A DNA stretch of 64,000 bases from Nocardioides terrigena (GTDB lineage: Bacteria; Actinomycetota; Actinomycetes; Propionibacteriales; Nocardioidaceae): the NCBI RefSeq assembly GCF_003047265.1, contig NZ_PZYY01000009.1, positions 1 through 64,000 on the forward strand, in the 5' to 3' direction. The notes under the pieces are model-generated. The model saw only the letters and a list, made by a program, of their open reading frames with translations. It made no database searches and was not told the origin of the DNA. Position 1 is the first letter of the stretch. Each line of letters starts with the position of its first letter. The position numbers and the translations under genes were made by a program. Positions 55,546 through 64,000 of the stretch are shown here, piece after piece.

Positions 55546-57171
55546 TCAGAGGGCGAGCCGGACGTGGCGGCGCTTGCCGACCGTGATGTCGATCCTGTGC
55601 GCCCCGACCTTGCCCTTGCCGGCGACGCGGAAGCTGCCCTTGCGGACCTTGGCCCGGTCGACCGTCCGCTTCCCGTCGAGGAGACGGACGACGCTGCCTG
55701 CCTTGACGGTGGTCGCGCACCTGACCGACCAGCCGCCACCCCTCTTGGCCACCTTGCAGGCCGAGATCGGGGGCGTCGGCACCGCGGCCGCGCTGCCGGC
55801 GTAGCCCGACGGGGGCTCGAGGACGACCTGGAGGAGGCGGAGGCTGGCCTTCGGCTTCCACTTCAGGGCGAACTTGCCGGCGCCGTCCACCGTGCCGCTG
55901 CGGACGGTCGTCCACGGGGCACCGAGGGTCGGACGGGCCTGCAGGAGCACACGGGAGCCCGACAGTGCTGCTGCGGGGGTGAGACCCGGAGTCGGCCGGC
56001 CGACCCGCCCGGTGACCTTGGCCGGGAGCGCGTCACGGGTGGGCTTGGGGCGGGTCACCTTCACCACCGTGGCGGCCAGCGCCCCGGGGCCTGGTGTCAC
56101 CGTGCCCGGCGGGGGGCCGGCAGCGGCCCCTGCCACGGTGAAGGTGCGCTGGGCCGTCTGGGTGACGCCGGAGGCGAGCACGGCCCGCACGGTGGCGGTG
56201 TAGGTGCCGGCACCCAGCGTGAAGCGAGCCCTCCAGCCACCGACGGCGTCCACGGTCGCCGCCACCGAGACGGAGCCGATGGAGACGGTCACGCCGTTGA
56301 GCGAGTCGGGCCGCGATCCGGTCAGGCCGGCGCTGAGCGACGCCGGGTTGGCCACCACCTGGCAGCTCTCCCCCGTGATCGCGGCCATCTTGTAGAGGCT
56401 CTTGGCCGGCTCGCAGGTGGCGTTGACGCCGATCCCGAAGCTCCTCAGCCGGACGTCGGACTGCCCGAGCTCGGCCAGCACACCGTTGTCGATGCCCGAC
56501 GCCCCGTCGGAGAGGAGCATGATCCACTTCGGGCCGGCGGGCGCCGCGCGCAGAGTGGAGAGCGCCACGGAGATCGCACTGGTGAAGGCGTCGCCGCTGC
56601 CGCTCGGGCCGAAGGGCCTGGGGTCGTAGAGGCCGATGCCGTCGCGCGTGACGCTGCCGGCCACGGTGTCGACCCTGGGTCGGGGGTCGCCGCCGGTGAA
56701 GCCGGGCTGCAGGAAGGTCGCGGACCCGGCGGGATCCAGGTCGGCGACGGCGGCCTGGTTGGCAAAGGCCACCAGTCCCACCTGGAGCCCGGACGTCGCG
56801 GCGAGGCTGCCGTTGAGCGCCTGCACCCCGGCGATCTCGCAGTCGAGGATGTCCCCGGCGATGCCGTCGCGGTTGAAGTCGTCATCGGCTCCGGCGACCC
56901 CGTTGCCCGAGCAGTCGGCGCCGGTGGGAGACATGGTCGAGCGGGTGGCGTCGAAGACGTAGAGGACGCTCGTCACCTCGCCCCTGTCCACGCCGACCGT
57001 GCCGGTGAGGTCGACGGTCCCCGCGCGCGGGGACGGCGGCGGGTCGATGGTGACCGACGCGGTCGCGGGGCTCGCGAGGAGCAGCACCGCCAGCGAGGCG
57101 GACATCACCCCCAGGGCCGCGACCGCTGCGGTGGTGCGACGACGACGCGATGCCTTCTCGAGCTGCTCCAT
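55546..57171 (-). CDS. Secreted von Willebrand factor A domain protein
   Basis: A 541-residue exported protein. Signal peptide about 1-40 (RRRRTTAAVAALGVMSASLA, ASPATA). The VWA domain has LYVFDATRSTM where DxSxS is expected, an inserted Ca-binding-like loop DDDFNRDGIAGDILD, and IMLLSDGASG. Then Ig-like regions (GGWRARFTLGAGTYTATVRA) and a Lys/Arg-rich C-terminal domain. Cys pairs in CSGNG/CEIAG and CEPAK/CQVVA may be disulfides. ATG 57171 is preferred over GTG 57216. Confidence 0.82.
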   Translation of the reverse strand: MEQLEKASRRRRTTAAVAALGVMSASLAVLLLASPATASVTIDPPPSPRAGTVDLTGTVGVDRGEVTSVLYVFDATRSTMSPTGADCSGNGVAGADDDFNRDGIAGDILDCEIAGVQALNGSLAATSGLQVGLVAFANQAAVADLDPAGSATFLQPGFTGGDPRPRVDTVAGSVTRDGIGLYDPRPFGPSGSGDAFTSAISVALSTLRAAPAGPKWIMLLSDGASGIDNGVLAELGQSDVRLRSFGIGVNATCEPAKSLYKMAAITGESCQVVANPASLSAGLTGSRPDSLNGVTVSIGSVSVAATVDAVGGWRARFTLGAGTYTATVRAVLASGVTQTAQRTFTVAGAAAGPPPGTVTPGPGALAATVVKVTRPKPTRDALPAKVTGRVGRPTPGLTPAAALSGSRVLLQARPTLGAPWTTVRSGTVDGAGKFALKWKPKASLRLLQVVLEPPSGYAGSAAAVPTPPISACKVAKRGGGWSVRCATTVKAGSVVRLLDGKRTVDRAKVRKGSFRVAGKGKVGAHRIDITVGKRRHVRLAL

Positions 57172-57283
57172 GGGCAAACGGTCCGCCGTCGGGGCACGAT
57201 CGCGCGGCGCGTCCACGGTGAACTCATCAACATTGGGTAGTCCCCGGCATTCCCCAGCAACCCGTGGTGCGCATGGTGCGTCC

Positions 57284-57298
57284 GGACTAGTCCTTTAC
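57284..57298. promoter_or_regulatory. Palindromic motif upstream of the VWA gene
   Basis: ggactagtcc (57284-57293) is a perfect 10-bp palindrome and continues as tttac. It lies 113-127 bp upstream of the VWA gene start. The 9-mer gtcctttac recurs at 30361-30369 before another secreted-protein gene. Possible regulator site; no known consensus was matched. Confidence 0.3.
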
Positions 57299-57317
57299 CG
57301 TCCGCCCGACGTTGGGT

Positions 57318-58724
57318 TCATGCCTCGAGGATCGCGCCCGGGTTGAGGATGCCGGCCGGGTCGAGCGCGTCCTTGACCCGCCGGGTCAGCGCCATGACGT
57401 CGTCGCCGAGCTGGGTGGGCAGCGCCGACTTCTTGGTGCGGCCCACGCCGTGCTCGCCGGTGATGGTGCCGCCCAGCCCGATGGCCGTGTGCATGATCTC
57501 GTCGAAGGCGGCCAGCGCCCGGAGCCGGGCGTCGTCGTCGCCCCGCGGCACCACGATGAGCGGATGGGTGTTGCCGTCCCCGGCGTGCGCGACCACCGGG
57601 ACGATCAGGTCGTACCGGGCCGCGACGCTCGCGACGGCGTCGACCAGCTCGGGCAGCCGCGGCACCGGCACGCCGACGTCCTCCAGCATCAGCTCGCCGA
57701 GCGGTTCGACGGCGGGGACCACCAGCCGCCGCGCCTGGACGAAGAGCTCGCCCTCGTCGGCGTCCTCGGTGACGAAGACGTCCGTCGATCCCGCCGCCTC
57801 GCAGGCGGCCCGCATGGCCTCGACCTCCACCCCGCACGCCGTGCCGGGGGCGTCGCTCTGCGCGACGAGCAGGGCACCGGCGTCCGTGTCGAGGCCCATC
57901 GGCCGGAACGCCTCGACGGCCCGGATCGAGGGCTGGTCCATCAGCTCGAGCATCGAGGGCCGCAGGCGACGACGGATCGCCACCACCGCCTCCGCGGCGG
58001 CGGTCATGGTCGGGAAGGCCGCGACCATCGTCGCGCCCACCGTCTGCTCCGGCTCGAGCCGGAGGATCGCCCGGGTCACGACCCCCAGGGTGCCCTCGCT
58101 GCCGACGAAGAGCTGGAGCAGCGACAACCCCGCCACGTCCTTGATCCGCGGCCCTCCGAGGGTCACCAGCGTGCCGTCCGCGAGGACCACGTCGAGCCCG
58201 AGCACGTAGTCGGAGGTCACGCCGTACTTCACGCAGCACAGTCCGCCCGCGTTGGTCGCGATGTTGCCGCCGATGGAGCAGATCTCGTACGACGAGGGGT
58301 CCGGCGGGTACCACAACCCGTGGTGGGCGGCGGCCGCCTTCACGTCCTTGTTGAGCGCGCCCGGCCCGACGACCACGACCTGGCAGGCGGTGTCCACCTC
58401 GACGTCCGTCATCCGTTCGAGGCTCAGCACGATGCCTCCGTCGACGGCGCTGGCACCGCCCGACAGACCCGTGCCCGTCCCCCGCGGCACCACCGGGACC
58501 CCGTGCTCGGCAGCCCAGCGCACGGCCGTCTGCACCTGGGCGGCGTCCTCGGCACGGACGACCGCGAGCGGCGTACCCGCGTGCGGGTCCTGGGACCGGT
58601 CCCAGCGGTACTTCTCGGTGCGGGCGACGTCGGTCACGACGACGTCCTCGGGGAGCGCGGCGACCAGCGCCGGGAGCGCGTCGGCGGGACGCGCGGTGGC
58701 TGCCGTGGTGGGTGCAGTGGACAC
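57318..58724 (-). CDS. FAD-linked oxidase (glycolate/D-lactate dehydrogenase GlcD type)
   Basis: About 468 residues. PCMH-type FAD domain: VVPRGTGTGLSGGASAVDGG, SIGGNIATNAGGLCCVKYGVT, LFVGSEGTLGVVTRAILRLE. The C-terminal domain has VVAHAGDGNTHPL and GTITGEHGVGRTKKSALP, the metal/substrate region of D-2-hydroxy acid dehydrogenases. GTG 58724 (STAPTT) is chosen over the TTG at 58736. No GlcE/GlcF partner is adjacent, so the electron acceptor is unclear. Confidence 0.9.
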   Translation of the reverse strand: MSTAPTTAATARPADALPALVAALPEDVVVTDVARTEKYRWDRSQDPHAGTPLAVVRAEDAAQVQTAVRWAAEHGVPVVPRGTGTGLSGGASAVDGGIVLSLERMTDVEVDTACQVVVVGPGALNKDVKAAAAHHGLWYPPDPSSYEICSIGGNIATNAGGLCCVKYGVTSDYVLGLDVVLADGTLVTLGGPRIKDVAGLSLLQLFVGSEGTLGVVTRAILRLEPEQTVGATMVAAFPTMTAAAEAVVAIRRRLRPSMLELMDQPSIRAVEAFRPMGLDTDAGALLVAQSDAPGTACGVEVEAMRAACEAAGSTDVFVTEDADEGELFVQARRLVVPAVEPLGELMLEDVGVPVPRLPELVDAVASVAARYDLIVPVVAHAGDGNTHPLIVVPRGDDDARLRALAAFDEIMHTAIGLGGTITGEHGVGRTKKSALPTQLGDDVMALTRRVKDALDPAGILNPGAILEA

Positions 58725-58758
58725 GGCCTCATGCAACCACGCCCCGCCACCGGCGGGA

Positions 58759-60015
58759 TCAGCCCGCCGCGAGCGTCGCCTCCTCGTCGGCGTGAGCGAT
58801 GTGGGCCAGCTGGCGCCACACGAGGGCCAGGGTCAGCCCCGACCCCACGAAGGCGAACCACCACGGCGCGGTGACGCCCCACCGGTGCGCGATGAGGCCG
58901 CCCAGCAGCGAGCCGACCAGCATGCCGCCCATCACGCACAGCATGTAGACGGAGCCGACGCGTCCCTGGAACTCCGTGGGCACCGCCCGCTGCCGCACCG
59001 TCTGGGACAGCGTGCCCCAGATGAAGGCGTAGGCGCCGAAGAAGAACATCAGCGGGTACGCCGCCCACGGCGACGTCGTCAGGGCCATGGCGAGGTGGAA
59101 CACCACCTCGCACGCCAGCACCGTCCGCATCAGGGCGGCGAGCGGCACCCGCTTCTCGACCCGCCCGTACGCCGCCGTCCCGAGCAGCCCGCCGAGCGCC
59201 GACGCGGTGATGAGCAGGCCGAAGCCGGCCTCGTCCATGCCCACCCGCTCCAGCGACCACAGGACCAGCACCGACCACGGCGCGGCCCAGGTGACGTTGA
59301 AGGCCACGATCACCAGGGCGAGGGTCCGCACCGGCTTGTTGCCGCCCAGCCAGCGCACGCCCTCGGCGATGTCCTGGCGGACGTGGGTCTCGACGTGCTC
59401 GCGGACGGCACCGCGCGGCGTACCGATGCGGGACACGAGGACGACGCCGAGCGCGACGCACACGGCCTGGATGATGAACGGGAGCGCCATGCCGGCCGCG
59501 AAGATCACGGCACCGACGGCCGGCCCGATGAGCTGGTTGGTGGTGAGGAAGCCGAACTGGATCCGGGAGTTGGCGATCCCCAGGTCGGGTTTGTCGACGA
59601 GCATCGGCAGCAGCGTGCCGGTCGTCGAGTCGGCGAAGACCTCGGCCACCCCGACGAGGAACATCGCGCCCATGACCAGCCAGATGTTGACCTGCCCGGA
59701 GAGGATCACGGCGCAGAGCCCGACCAGCACGACGGCGCGCGCGCCGTCCATCGCCATCACCAGCACCCGCCGGTCGAGGCGGTCGGCCATCGCTCCCGCG
59801 ACGAGCCCGAAGAGCAGCCAGGGCAGCTGGAAGGCGACCGCGGCAGCGGCGACGAGCACCGGGTTGCGGGTCTGCGAGGCCACCAGCAGCGGTCCGGCGG
59901 CCATCATCAGGCCGTCGCCGAGGTTGGTGGTCCACGAGGACGCCACCAGCCAGCGGAACGAGGTGCCCAGCCGCGATGGGAAGACCGTCTCGACGACGCG
60001 ACTGGCTGGGCTCAC
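58759..60015 (-). CDS. MFS efflux transporter
   Basis: A 418-residue transporter with about 12 membrane segments. MFS loop motifs are visible: GAMADRLDRRVLVMAMDGAR between helices 2 and 3 and YGRVEKRVPLAALMRTVL in the second half. It resembles the drug/enterobactin-exporter-like (MFS_3) group, so export of a small toxic or signalling compound is likely. GTG start. It is 34 bp from the FAD oxidase start and may share its transcript. Confidence 0.88.
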   Translation of the reverse strand: MSPASRVVETVFPSRLGTSFRWLVASSWTTNLGDGLMMAAGPLLVASQTRNPVLVAAAAVAFQLPWLLFGLVAGAMADRLDRRVLVMAMDGARAVVLVGLCAVILSGQVNIWLVMGAMFLVGVAEVFADSTTGTLLPMLVDKPDLGIANSRIQFGFLTTNQLIGPAVGAVIFAAGMALPFIIQAVCVALGVVLVSRIGTPRGAVREHVETHVRQDIAEGVRWLGGNKPVRTLALVIVAFNVTWAAPWSVLVLWSLERVGMDEAGFGLLITASALGGLLGTAAYGRVEKRVPLAALMRTVLACEVVFHLAMALTTSPWAAYPLMFFFGAYAFIWGTLSQTVRQRAVPTEFQGRVGSVYMLCVMGGMLVGSLLGGLIAHRWGVTAPWWFAFVGSGLTLALVWRQLAHIAHADEEATLAAG

Positions 60016-60068
60016 AAGAGCAGGAGCCTAGCCCCGCACCCGGCGGGGGTCCTACGGGTTTTGCCGCG

Positions 60069-60272
60069 TCAGGCCGGGAGCATCTCCGGGTCGAGGACGT
60101 CTGCCGTCCGCGCGCCCTGGAGGCGTGCTTCGAGCTGGTCGTTCTCGGCCTGCAGCCGGAGGACCAGGGTCTCCAGCTCGGTGACACGTTGCCGGAGCCG
60201 ACGGTTGTCGGTGGCGAGACGGGCAGAGGTACGCGGGTCGCCGGCCAGGTGGCCGATCAACGCCTTGGCCAT
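60069..60272 (-). CDS. Small conserved coiled-coil protein
   Basis: 67 residues: MAKALIGHLAGDPRTS, then a heptad region (LRQRVTELETLVLRLQAEND) and an acidic end. Similar short MAKALxG proteins are, from memory, common in actinobacteria, but no function is established. Ribosome-binding site aaaggg precedes ATG 60272. The coiled coil suggests a dimer or a partner protein. Confidence 0.75.
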   Translation of the reverse strand: MAKALIGHLAGDPRTSARLATDNRRLRQRVTELETLVLRLQAENDQLEARLQGARTADVLDPEMLPA

Positions 60273-60342
60273 GGAACAGCCCTTTCGGTGGGGGCGCCCG
60301 GAAGCGGGCCGTCTACAAGAGTCCCACCGCGGCGGCGGGTGG

Positions 60343-61248
60343 TCAACGGGCACCGGCGCGTCGCGTCGTGCCCGCCGGGGAGCGGCGGGGCGGGCGCTGG
60401 CAGGTCGGGCAGAAGTAGGACGAACGGTTCATGAAGGCGACCCGCCGGATCGGGGTGCCGCAGCGCTCGCATGCCTCACCCTCGCGGCCGTAGGCGTGGA
60501 GGGACCGGTCGAAGTAGCCGGACTCGCCGTTGACGTTGACGTAGAGCGCGTCGAAGGACGTGCCGCCCTGCGCCAGCGCGTCGGTCATCACGTCGCGCGC
60601 GTGCCCGACGATCTCGCGCACCTGGGCCGCGGTGAGCCGGTCGCCGGGACGCTCACCGTGCACCGACGCGCGCCACAGGGCCTCGTCGGCGTAGATGTTG
60701 CCGACCCCGGACACCAGCGACTGGTCGAGCAGCTGGCGCTTGATCGCGCTGGCTCGGCGGCGGACGCGGCGTACGAAGTCGGCCTCGTCGAAGTCCGGGT
60801 CGAGCGGGTCCCGGCCGATGTGGGTGATCTCGGTGGGCAGCTCCGCTCCCCCCTCGGAGACGAGCAGGCCGCCGAACATCCGCTGGTCGACGAAGCGCAT
60901 CTCGAGCGGTCCGTCGGCGGTGGCGAGGGTGAACCGCACGCGCAGGTGGCGCTCGTCCGGCGCGCCCGGGTGGTGCAGCAGCATCTGGCCGCTCATCCCG
61001 AGGTGCCCGAGCAGTGCGTCCCCGGGGAGCTCGGGCGCGTCGGCGTCGAGGGCCAGCCAGAAGTACTTTCCCCGGCGCCGGACCGCCTCGATCCGGCGTC
61101 CGACCAGGGCGGCCACGAAGCCGTCGGAGCCCCGGGGGTCGCGCCGCAGGGGGCGGGGGTGGAGCACCTCGACCGCGACGATGCGGGCGCCGGTCACGTG
61201 GCGCTGGAGGCCCGCACGGACGACCTCGACCTCGGGCAGCTCAGGCAC
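60343..61248 (-). CDS. mutM: Formamidopyrimidine-DNA glycosylase
   Basis: A 301-residue Fpg/MutM enzyme removing oxidised purines. N-terminal [13 protein letters not shown] (catalytic Pro1 and Glu2 after Met removal), catalytic Lys in [22 protein letters not shown] helix-two-turn-helix and zinc finger CERCGTPI with CPTCQ. GTG start. It follows rnc by 9 bp, the common actinobacterial order. Confidence 0.96.
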   Translation of the reverse strand: MPELPEVEVVRAGLQRHVTGARIVAVEVLHPRPLRRDPRGSDGFVAALVGRRIEAVRRRGKYFWLALDADAPELPGDALLGHLGMSGQMLLHHPGAPDERHLRVRFTLATADGPLEMRFVDQRMFGGLLVSEGGAELPTEITHIGRDPLDPDFDEADFVRRVRRRASAIKRQLLDQSLVSGVGNIYADEALWRASVHGERPGDRLTAAQVREIVGHARDVMTDALAQGGTSFDALYVNVNGESGYFDRSLHAYGREGEACERCGTPIRRVAFMNRSSYFCPTCQRPPRRSPAGTTRRAGAR

Positions 61249-61257
61249 GGGAGGACG

Positions 61258-62070
61258 TCAGGGCTGTGCGACGAGCTCGGGGTGGGCGTCGGTCAGCTCG
61301 CCGTATGCCGTCTTGGCGGCGCCCTGCTCGGCTTCCTTCTTGGAGCGGCCGGTGCCGCGTCCGTAGAGCTCCGCGCCGACCCGGACCCGGGCGACGAAGG
61401 TCTTCATGTGGTCGGGCCCGTCGTCCTCGATGACGTACTCCGGGACGCCGAGGCCCAGGGTCGCCGACAGCTCCTGGAGGGAGGTCTTCCAGTCGAGGCC
61501 GGCGCCCATCAGGGCGGCCTCCTCCATGAGCGGGTCGAACAGCCGGTGCACCACGTCGGCGGAGGCCTCGATGCCACCGGACAGGTGGATGGCGCCGATG
61601 ACCGCCTCGACGGTGTCGGACAGGATCGACGCCTTGTCGCGACCGCCGGTGGTCTCCTCGCCACGGCCCAGCTTGATGTGCCGGCCGAGGCCGAGGTCGC
61701 GGGCCACGCCCGCCAGGGCGCGCGCGTTGACGACCGCGGCGCGCAGCTTGGCCAGCCGTCCCTCGGAGAGGTCGGGGTGGGTGGTGTAGAGCGTCTCGGT
61801 CACGACGACCCCCAGCACCGAGTCGCCCAGGAACTCCAGGCGCTCGTTGGTGGGGATGCCGCCGTTCTCGTACGCGTAGGACCGGTGCGTCAGGGCGCGG
61901 TCGAGCAGCCCGGGATCCAGGATCGGATCACCGAGCGCTCGGCGCAGGTCCTCGGTGGTCAGTGAACCGTCAGGTCTCTGAGTGGTGGTCTCAGAGGACC
62001 TGGCGACGGTCGGCGCGAGCGCCGTACTGACCGCACGTGCCGCACGCGCGGTGCGGGAGGTGCTTGGCAC
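61258..62070 (-). CDS. rnc: Ribonuclease III
   Basis: Up to 270 residues. RNase III domain with [26 protein letters not shown] (catalytic Glu/Asp signature) and [14 protein letters not shown]-terminal dsRNA-binding domain with [20 protein letters not shown]. It processes rRNA precursors and double-stranded RNA. No ATG, GTG or TTG lies between the rpmF stop and the conserved domain. The nearest GTG (62070) gives an 80-nt overlap with rpmF; a CTG at 61962 (reading [12 protein letters not shown] after it) would fit homologues better. Confidence 0.92.
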   Translation of the reverse strand: MPSTSRTARAARAVSTALAPTVARSSETTTQRPDGSLTTEDLRRALGDPILDPGLLDRALTHRSYAYENGGIPTNERLEFLGDSVLGVVVTETLYTTHPDLSEGRLAKLRAAVVNARALAGVARDLGLGRHIKLGRGEETTGGRDKASILSDTVEAVIGAIHLSGGIEASADVVHRLFDPLMEEAALMGAGLDWKTSLQELSATLGLGVPEYVIEDDGPDHMKTFVARVRVGAELYGRGTGRSKKEAEQGAAKTAYGELTDAHPELVAQP

Positions 62071-62176
62071 CGCAGGCGGGGTTGGCGCAGGTGGCCAGGC
62101 TGGGGGCCACGGCCTTCCACTGCGACCGGCGGTGGCGCGTGTTGCTGCGCGACATCTTCCGCTTCGGGACAGCCAC
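61991..62176 (-). CDS. rpmF: 50S ribosomal protein L32
   Basis: 61 residues with [20 protein letters not shown] at the start and a zinc ribbon [20 protein letters not shown]. The zinc-bearing (C+) form is the zinc-replete isoform. ATG 62176 is preceded by aggagat. It lies between DUF177 and rnc, the usual order. Confidence 0.97.
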   Translation of the reverse strand: MAVPKRKMSRSNTRHRRSQWKAVAPSLATCANPACGAKHLPHRACGTCGQYGARADRRQVL

Positions 62177-62219
62177 TGTTATCTCCTGTTTGCTACTGGC
62201 CGGACGGTCGTCCGGTTGG

Positions 62220-62795
62220 TCAGTCTGTGGTGGTGCTCTGGTCCTGCGTCAGGGCGGTGAGCCCGGCCCAGCGCGGGTCGATGGGTGCATCGTGCGTGTG
62301 CTCGGGGTCGTCCGCCAGTCGTGCGCCACACTCGGCGCACAGTCCCGGACAGTCGTCCTCGCACAACGGGGTGAACGGTAGTGCGAGCACCACCGCGTCC
62401 CGCAGCAGGGGCTCGAGGTCGAGCATGTCGTCCTCGAGCCTGCTGGTCTCGTCGTCGAGGTCGTGGTCGTCGTGCTCCACGGCCTTGTCGTGCTGGTCGG
62501 CGTAGACGTACAGCTCCTGGAACCTTACGTCGATCTCGTCGTCGATCGGCTCCAGGCACCGTGCGCACTCGCCCTCGAGCCCGGCGGTTGCCGTGCCCGT
62601 GACCAGCACTCCCTCCATGACCGCCTCGAGGCGCAGGTCAAGCTCGACCGGCGACCCCTCAGGGACACTGAGGACTTCGATACCAAGCTCTGCCGGGGCC
62701 GGGACCGTGATGACGACGTCCCGCTGGGACCCCGGGCGGCGGCCGAGCTCGCGTGTATCGAGCACGAGCGGCGCTCTCGGGTCCAGGCTGGTCAT
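62220..62795 (-). CDS. DUF177 family protein (YceD/Yl23-like)
   Basis: A 191-residue protein. N-terminal [20 protein letters not shown], then the signature [21 protein letters not shown] and the C-terminal [12 protein letters not shown]; these two Cys pairs probably bind zinc. DUF177 proteins are linked to 23S rRNA accumulation in plants and bacteria. ATG 62795 has ggaagtga upstream. Co-transcribed with rpmF, 43 bp apart. Confidence 0.93.
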   Translation of the reverse strand: MTSLDPRAPLVLDTRELGRRPGSQRDVVITVPAPAELGIEVLSVPEGSPVELDLRLEAVMEGVLVTGTATAGLEGECARCLEPIDDEIDVRFQELYVYADQHDKAVEHDDHDLDDETSRLEDDMLDLEPLLRDAVVLALPFTPLCEDDCPGLCAECGARLADDPEHTHDAPIDPRWAGLTALTQDQSTTTD

Positions 62796-62889
62796 GAAGT
62801 CACTTCCGGTGTCCGGACACAAACAGAACCTCGGAATCGTAGCCGCCGCGTGTCGGGTGGGGCAAAACGACCCGTCCGAACCGCGAGGG

Positions 62890-63384
62890 TCAGCCGTCCC
62901 GCCGCTCGGCCAGCCTGGCCGTGAGCCGCGCCAGGACGAAGTCGGGGACCAGGCCGGACACGTCGCCGCCGAAGGTCGCGACCTCCTTGACCAGCGAGGA
63001 CGCGAGGAATGACCACTCCGGGCTGGTGGGCACGAAGACCGTCTCGATGGGCGCCAGCGAGGAGTTCATCTGGGCCATCTGGAGCTCGTAGTCGAAGTCG
63101 CTGACCGCCCGGAGCCCCTTGACGATCGCGTGGACGTCGTTCGCCAGGCAGAAGTCGGTGAGGAGCCCGGTGAAGCCGTCGACGCGGACGTTGTCCCAGC
63201 CCGCGCACGCCTCGGTGAGCATGGCGATGCGCTCGTCGGCGGAGAAGAGCCGGTTCTTGGAGGCGTTGACGCCCACGGCGACGACGACCTCGTCGAAGAG
63301 GCTCGCGGCCCGCTCGACGATGTCGAGGTGGCCGTGGGTGACGGGGTCGAACGACCCGGGGCACACGGCGCGGTGCAGCGGCAC
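62890..63384 (-). CDS. coaD: Phosphopantetheine adenylyltransferase
   Basis: A 164-residue enzyme of CoA synthesis, joining 4'-phosphopantetheine and ATP. CPGSFDPVTHGHLDIVERAA (T/HxGH nucleotidyl motif), VKGLRAVSDFDYELQMAQMN and WSFLASSLVKEVA are complete. GTG start lies 1 bp after the rsmD stop, so the two are coupled. Confidence 0.97.
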   Translation of the reverse strand: MPLHRAVCPGSFDPVTHGHLDIVERAASLFDEVVVAVGVNASKNRLFSADERIAMLTEACAGWDNVRVDGFTGLLTDFCLANDVHAIVKGLRAVSDFDYELQMAQMNSSLAPIETVFVPTSPEWSFLASSLVKEVATFGGDVSGLVPDFVLARLTARLAERRDG

Positions 63385-63385
63385 G

Positions 63386-63985
63386 TCAGTCCTCCTCCGG
63401 ATCGGTCTCCGCCCCGGGGTCCCGCGAGGCGCGGTGACCGTACCAAAGCATCGTCTCGCCGTACCTCTTCGACCGCTCCCCCACCAGCCCGTCGGGCCAG
63501 GCGAGCGCCGGGCCGCGCGAGCCCCGCTCGACGACCACCAGCGCCCCGGGGACCAGCCAGTGTCCGCCGACCAGGGACTGCAGCACGGCGACGACCTCGT
63601 CGTCGTGCATCGGATAGGGCGGATCCATGAAGACCACGTCGTACGGCGCCGCCGGCGGCTTGCGCAGCACGGCCCCGACCGACTGGGCCAGGACGTCCGC
63701 GCGACCGAAGCCGACGGTCACGGCGTTGCGGGCGATGAGGGCGGCCGTACGCCGGTCCTGCTCGACCAGCGTGACCACACCGGCCCCGCGGGACCAGGCC
63801 TCGAGGCCGACGGCACCCGAGCCGGCGTACAGGTCGAGGAAGCGGAGGCCGTCGAGCGACCCGCACCACGCCTCCACCGCGGAGAACAGCGCCTCCCGCA
63901 CCCGGTCGCTGGTGGGCCGGGTGAGCGAGCCCCGCGGCGTCGCCAGGCGACGTCCTCCCGCGCTGCCCCCGATGATCCGTGTCAC
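63386..63985 (-). CDS. rsmD: 16S rRNA (guanine966-N2)-methyltransferase
   Basis: A 199-residue enzyme. IIGGSAGGRRLATPRG, TSDRVREALFSAVE, FLDLYAGSGAVGLEAWSRGA (SAM motif) and VVFMDPPYPMHDD (catalytic DPPY) are diagnostic. It methylates G966 late in 30S assembly. GTG start at 63985 with ctggagaag upstream. The pair rsmD-coaD is a common gene order. Confidence 0.95.
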   Translation of the reverse strand: MTRIIGGSAGGRRLATPRGSLTRPTSDRVREALFSAVEAWCGSLDGLRFLDLYAGSGAVGLEAWSRGAGVVTLVEQDRRTAALIARNAVTVGFGRADVLAQSVGAVLRKPPAAPYDVVFMDPPYPMHDDEVVAVLQSLVGGHWLVPGALVVVERGSRGPALAWPDGLVGERSKRYGETMLWYGHRASRDPGAETDPEED

Positions 63986-64000
63986 GACTTCTCCAGGAAC

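Noticed and set aside
58252-61965. A plus-strand open frame of about 1240 codons across the FAD oxidase, MFS, mutM and rnc region
   Set aside because: Antisense shadow of four or more recognisable minus-strand genes; composition is His/Arg/Asp-rich and matches nothing.

Overview
This window is a very GC-rich chromosomal segment of an actinobacterium. Evidence: many GTG starts, dense 1-4 base start/stop overlaps, an MEP-pathway block (ispG, Rip-type protease, dxr), a DUF2469 gene and a GlnD/PII/AmtB nitrogen locus. Gene content and order suggest Nocardioidaceae (Nocardioides or a relative); this is an inference and no 16S rRNA gene is present. There are no tRNA, rRNA or CRISPR loci.

Layout. 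1-95: the end of an IS30-type element. 138-6623 (minus): transglutaminase-like protein, ispG, Rip/RseP-type protease, dxr, an AMP-binding stub and an M1 peptidase. 6806-10046: RIO-type kinase, LOG-like protein and GT-B mannosyltransferase. 10165-16878 (minus): rlmN with a 66-bp tandem repeat at its tail, a membrane protein, a histidine phosphatase, cdsA, frr, pyrH, then tsf and rpsB. 17296-25482: M23 peptidase, xerC, a secreted protein, dprA, comM, yraN, DUF2469, rnhB, lepB and rplS. 25709-33482: trmD (fused to a GNAT domain), rimM, khpA, rpsP, GNAT, amidohydrolase, ScyD/ScyE-like secreted protein, NYN protein and ffh. 33621-37749: a 3-hydroxybutyrate module (PucR-type regulator, dehydrogenase, MHS transporter). 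37833-41828 (minus): amtB, PII and glnD. 42043-48911: a four-gene glycosyltransferase operon, the most accessory-looking part of the window. 48935-54527 (minus): ftsY, a small membrane protein, a thioesterase and smc. 54687-60272: methyltransferase, secreted VWA protein, FAD-linked oxidase, MFS transporter and a small coiled-coil protein. 60343-63985 (minus): mutM, rnc, rpmF, DUF177, coaD and rsmD.

How the genes work together. Most of the window is a conserved housekeeping backbone: ribosome assembly and translation (S2, S16, L19, L32, EF-Ts, RRF, RimM, TrmD, RlmN, RsmD), SRP-dependent export (Ffh, FtsY, LepB), DNA maintenance (Smc, XerC, DprA, ComM, MutM, RNase HII) and nitrogen sensing. Two modules look inserted into it: the 3-hydroxybutyrate uptake/oxidation genes between ffh and glnD, and the glycosyltransferase operon between amtB and ftsY. 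The most unusual features are the TrmD-GNAT fusion, the S2 protein with a repeat linker and an extra C-terminal domain, the 66-bp repeat that copies the end of rlmN, the glycosyltransferase operon with a coiled-coil partner, and an rnc gene with no ordinary start codon clear of rpmF. I did not find a clearly new defence or mobile system.
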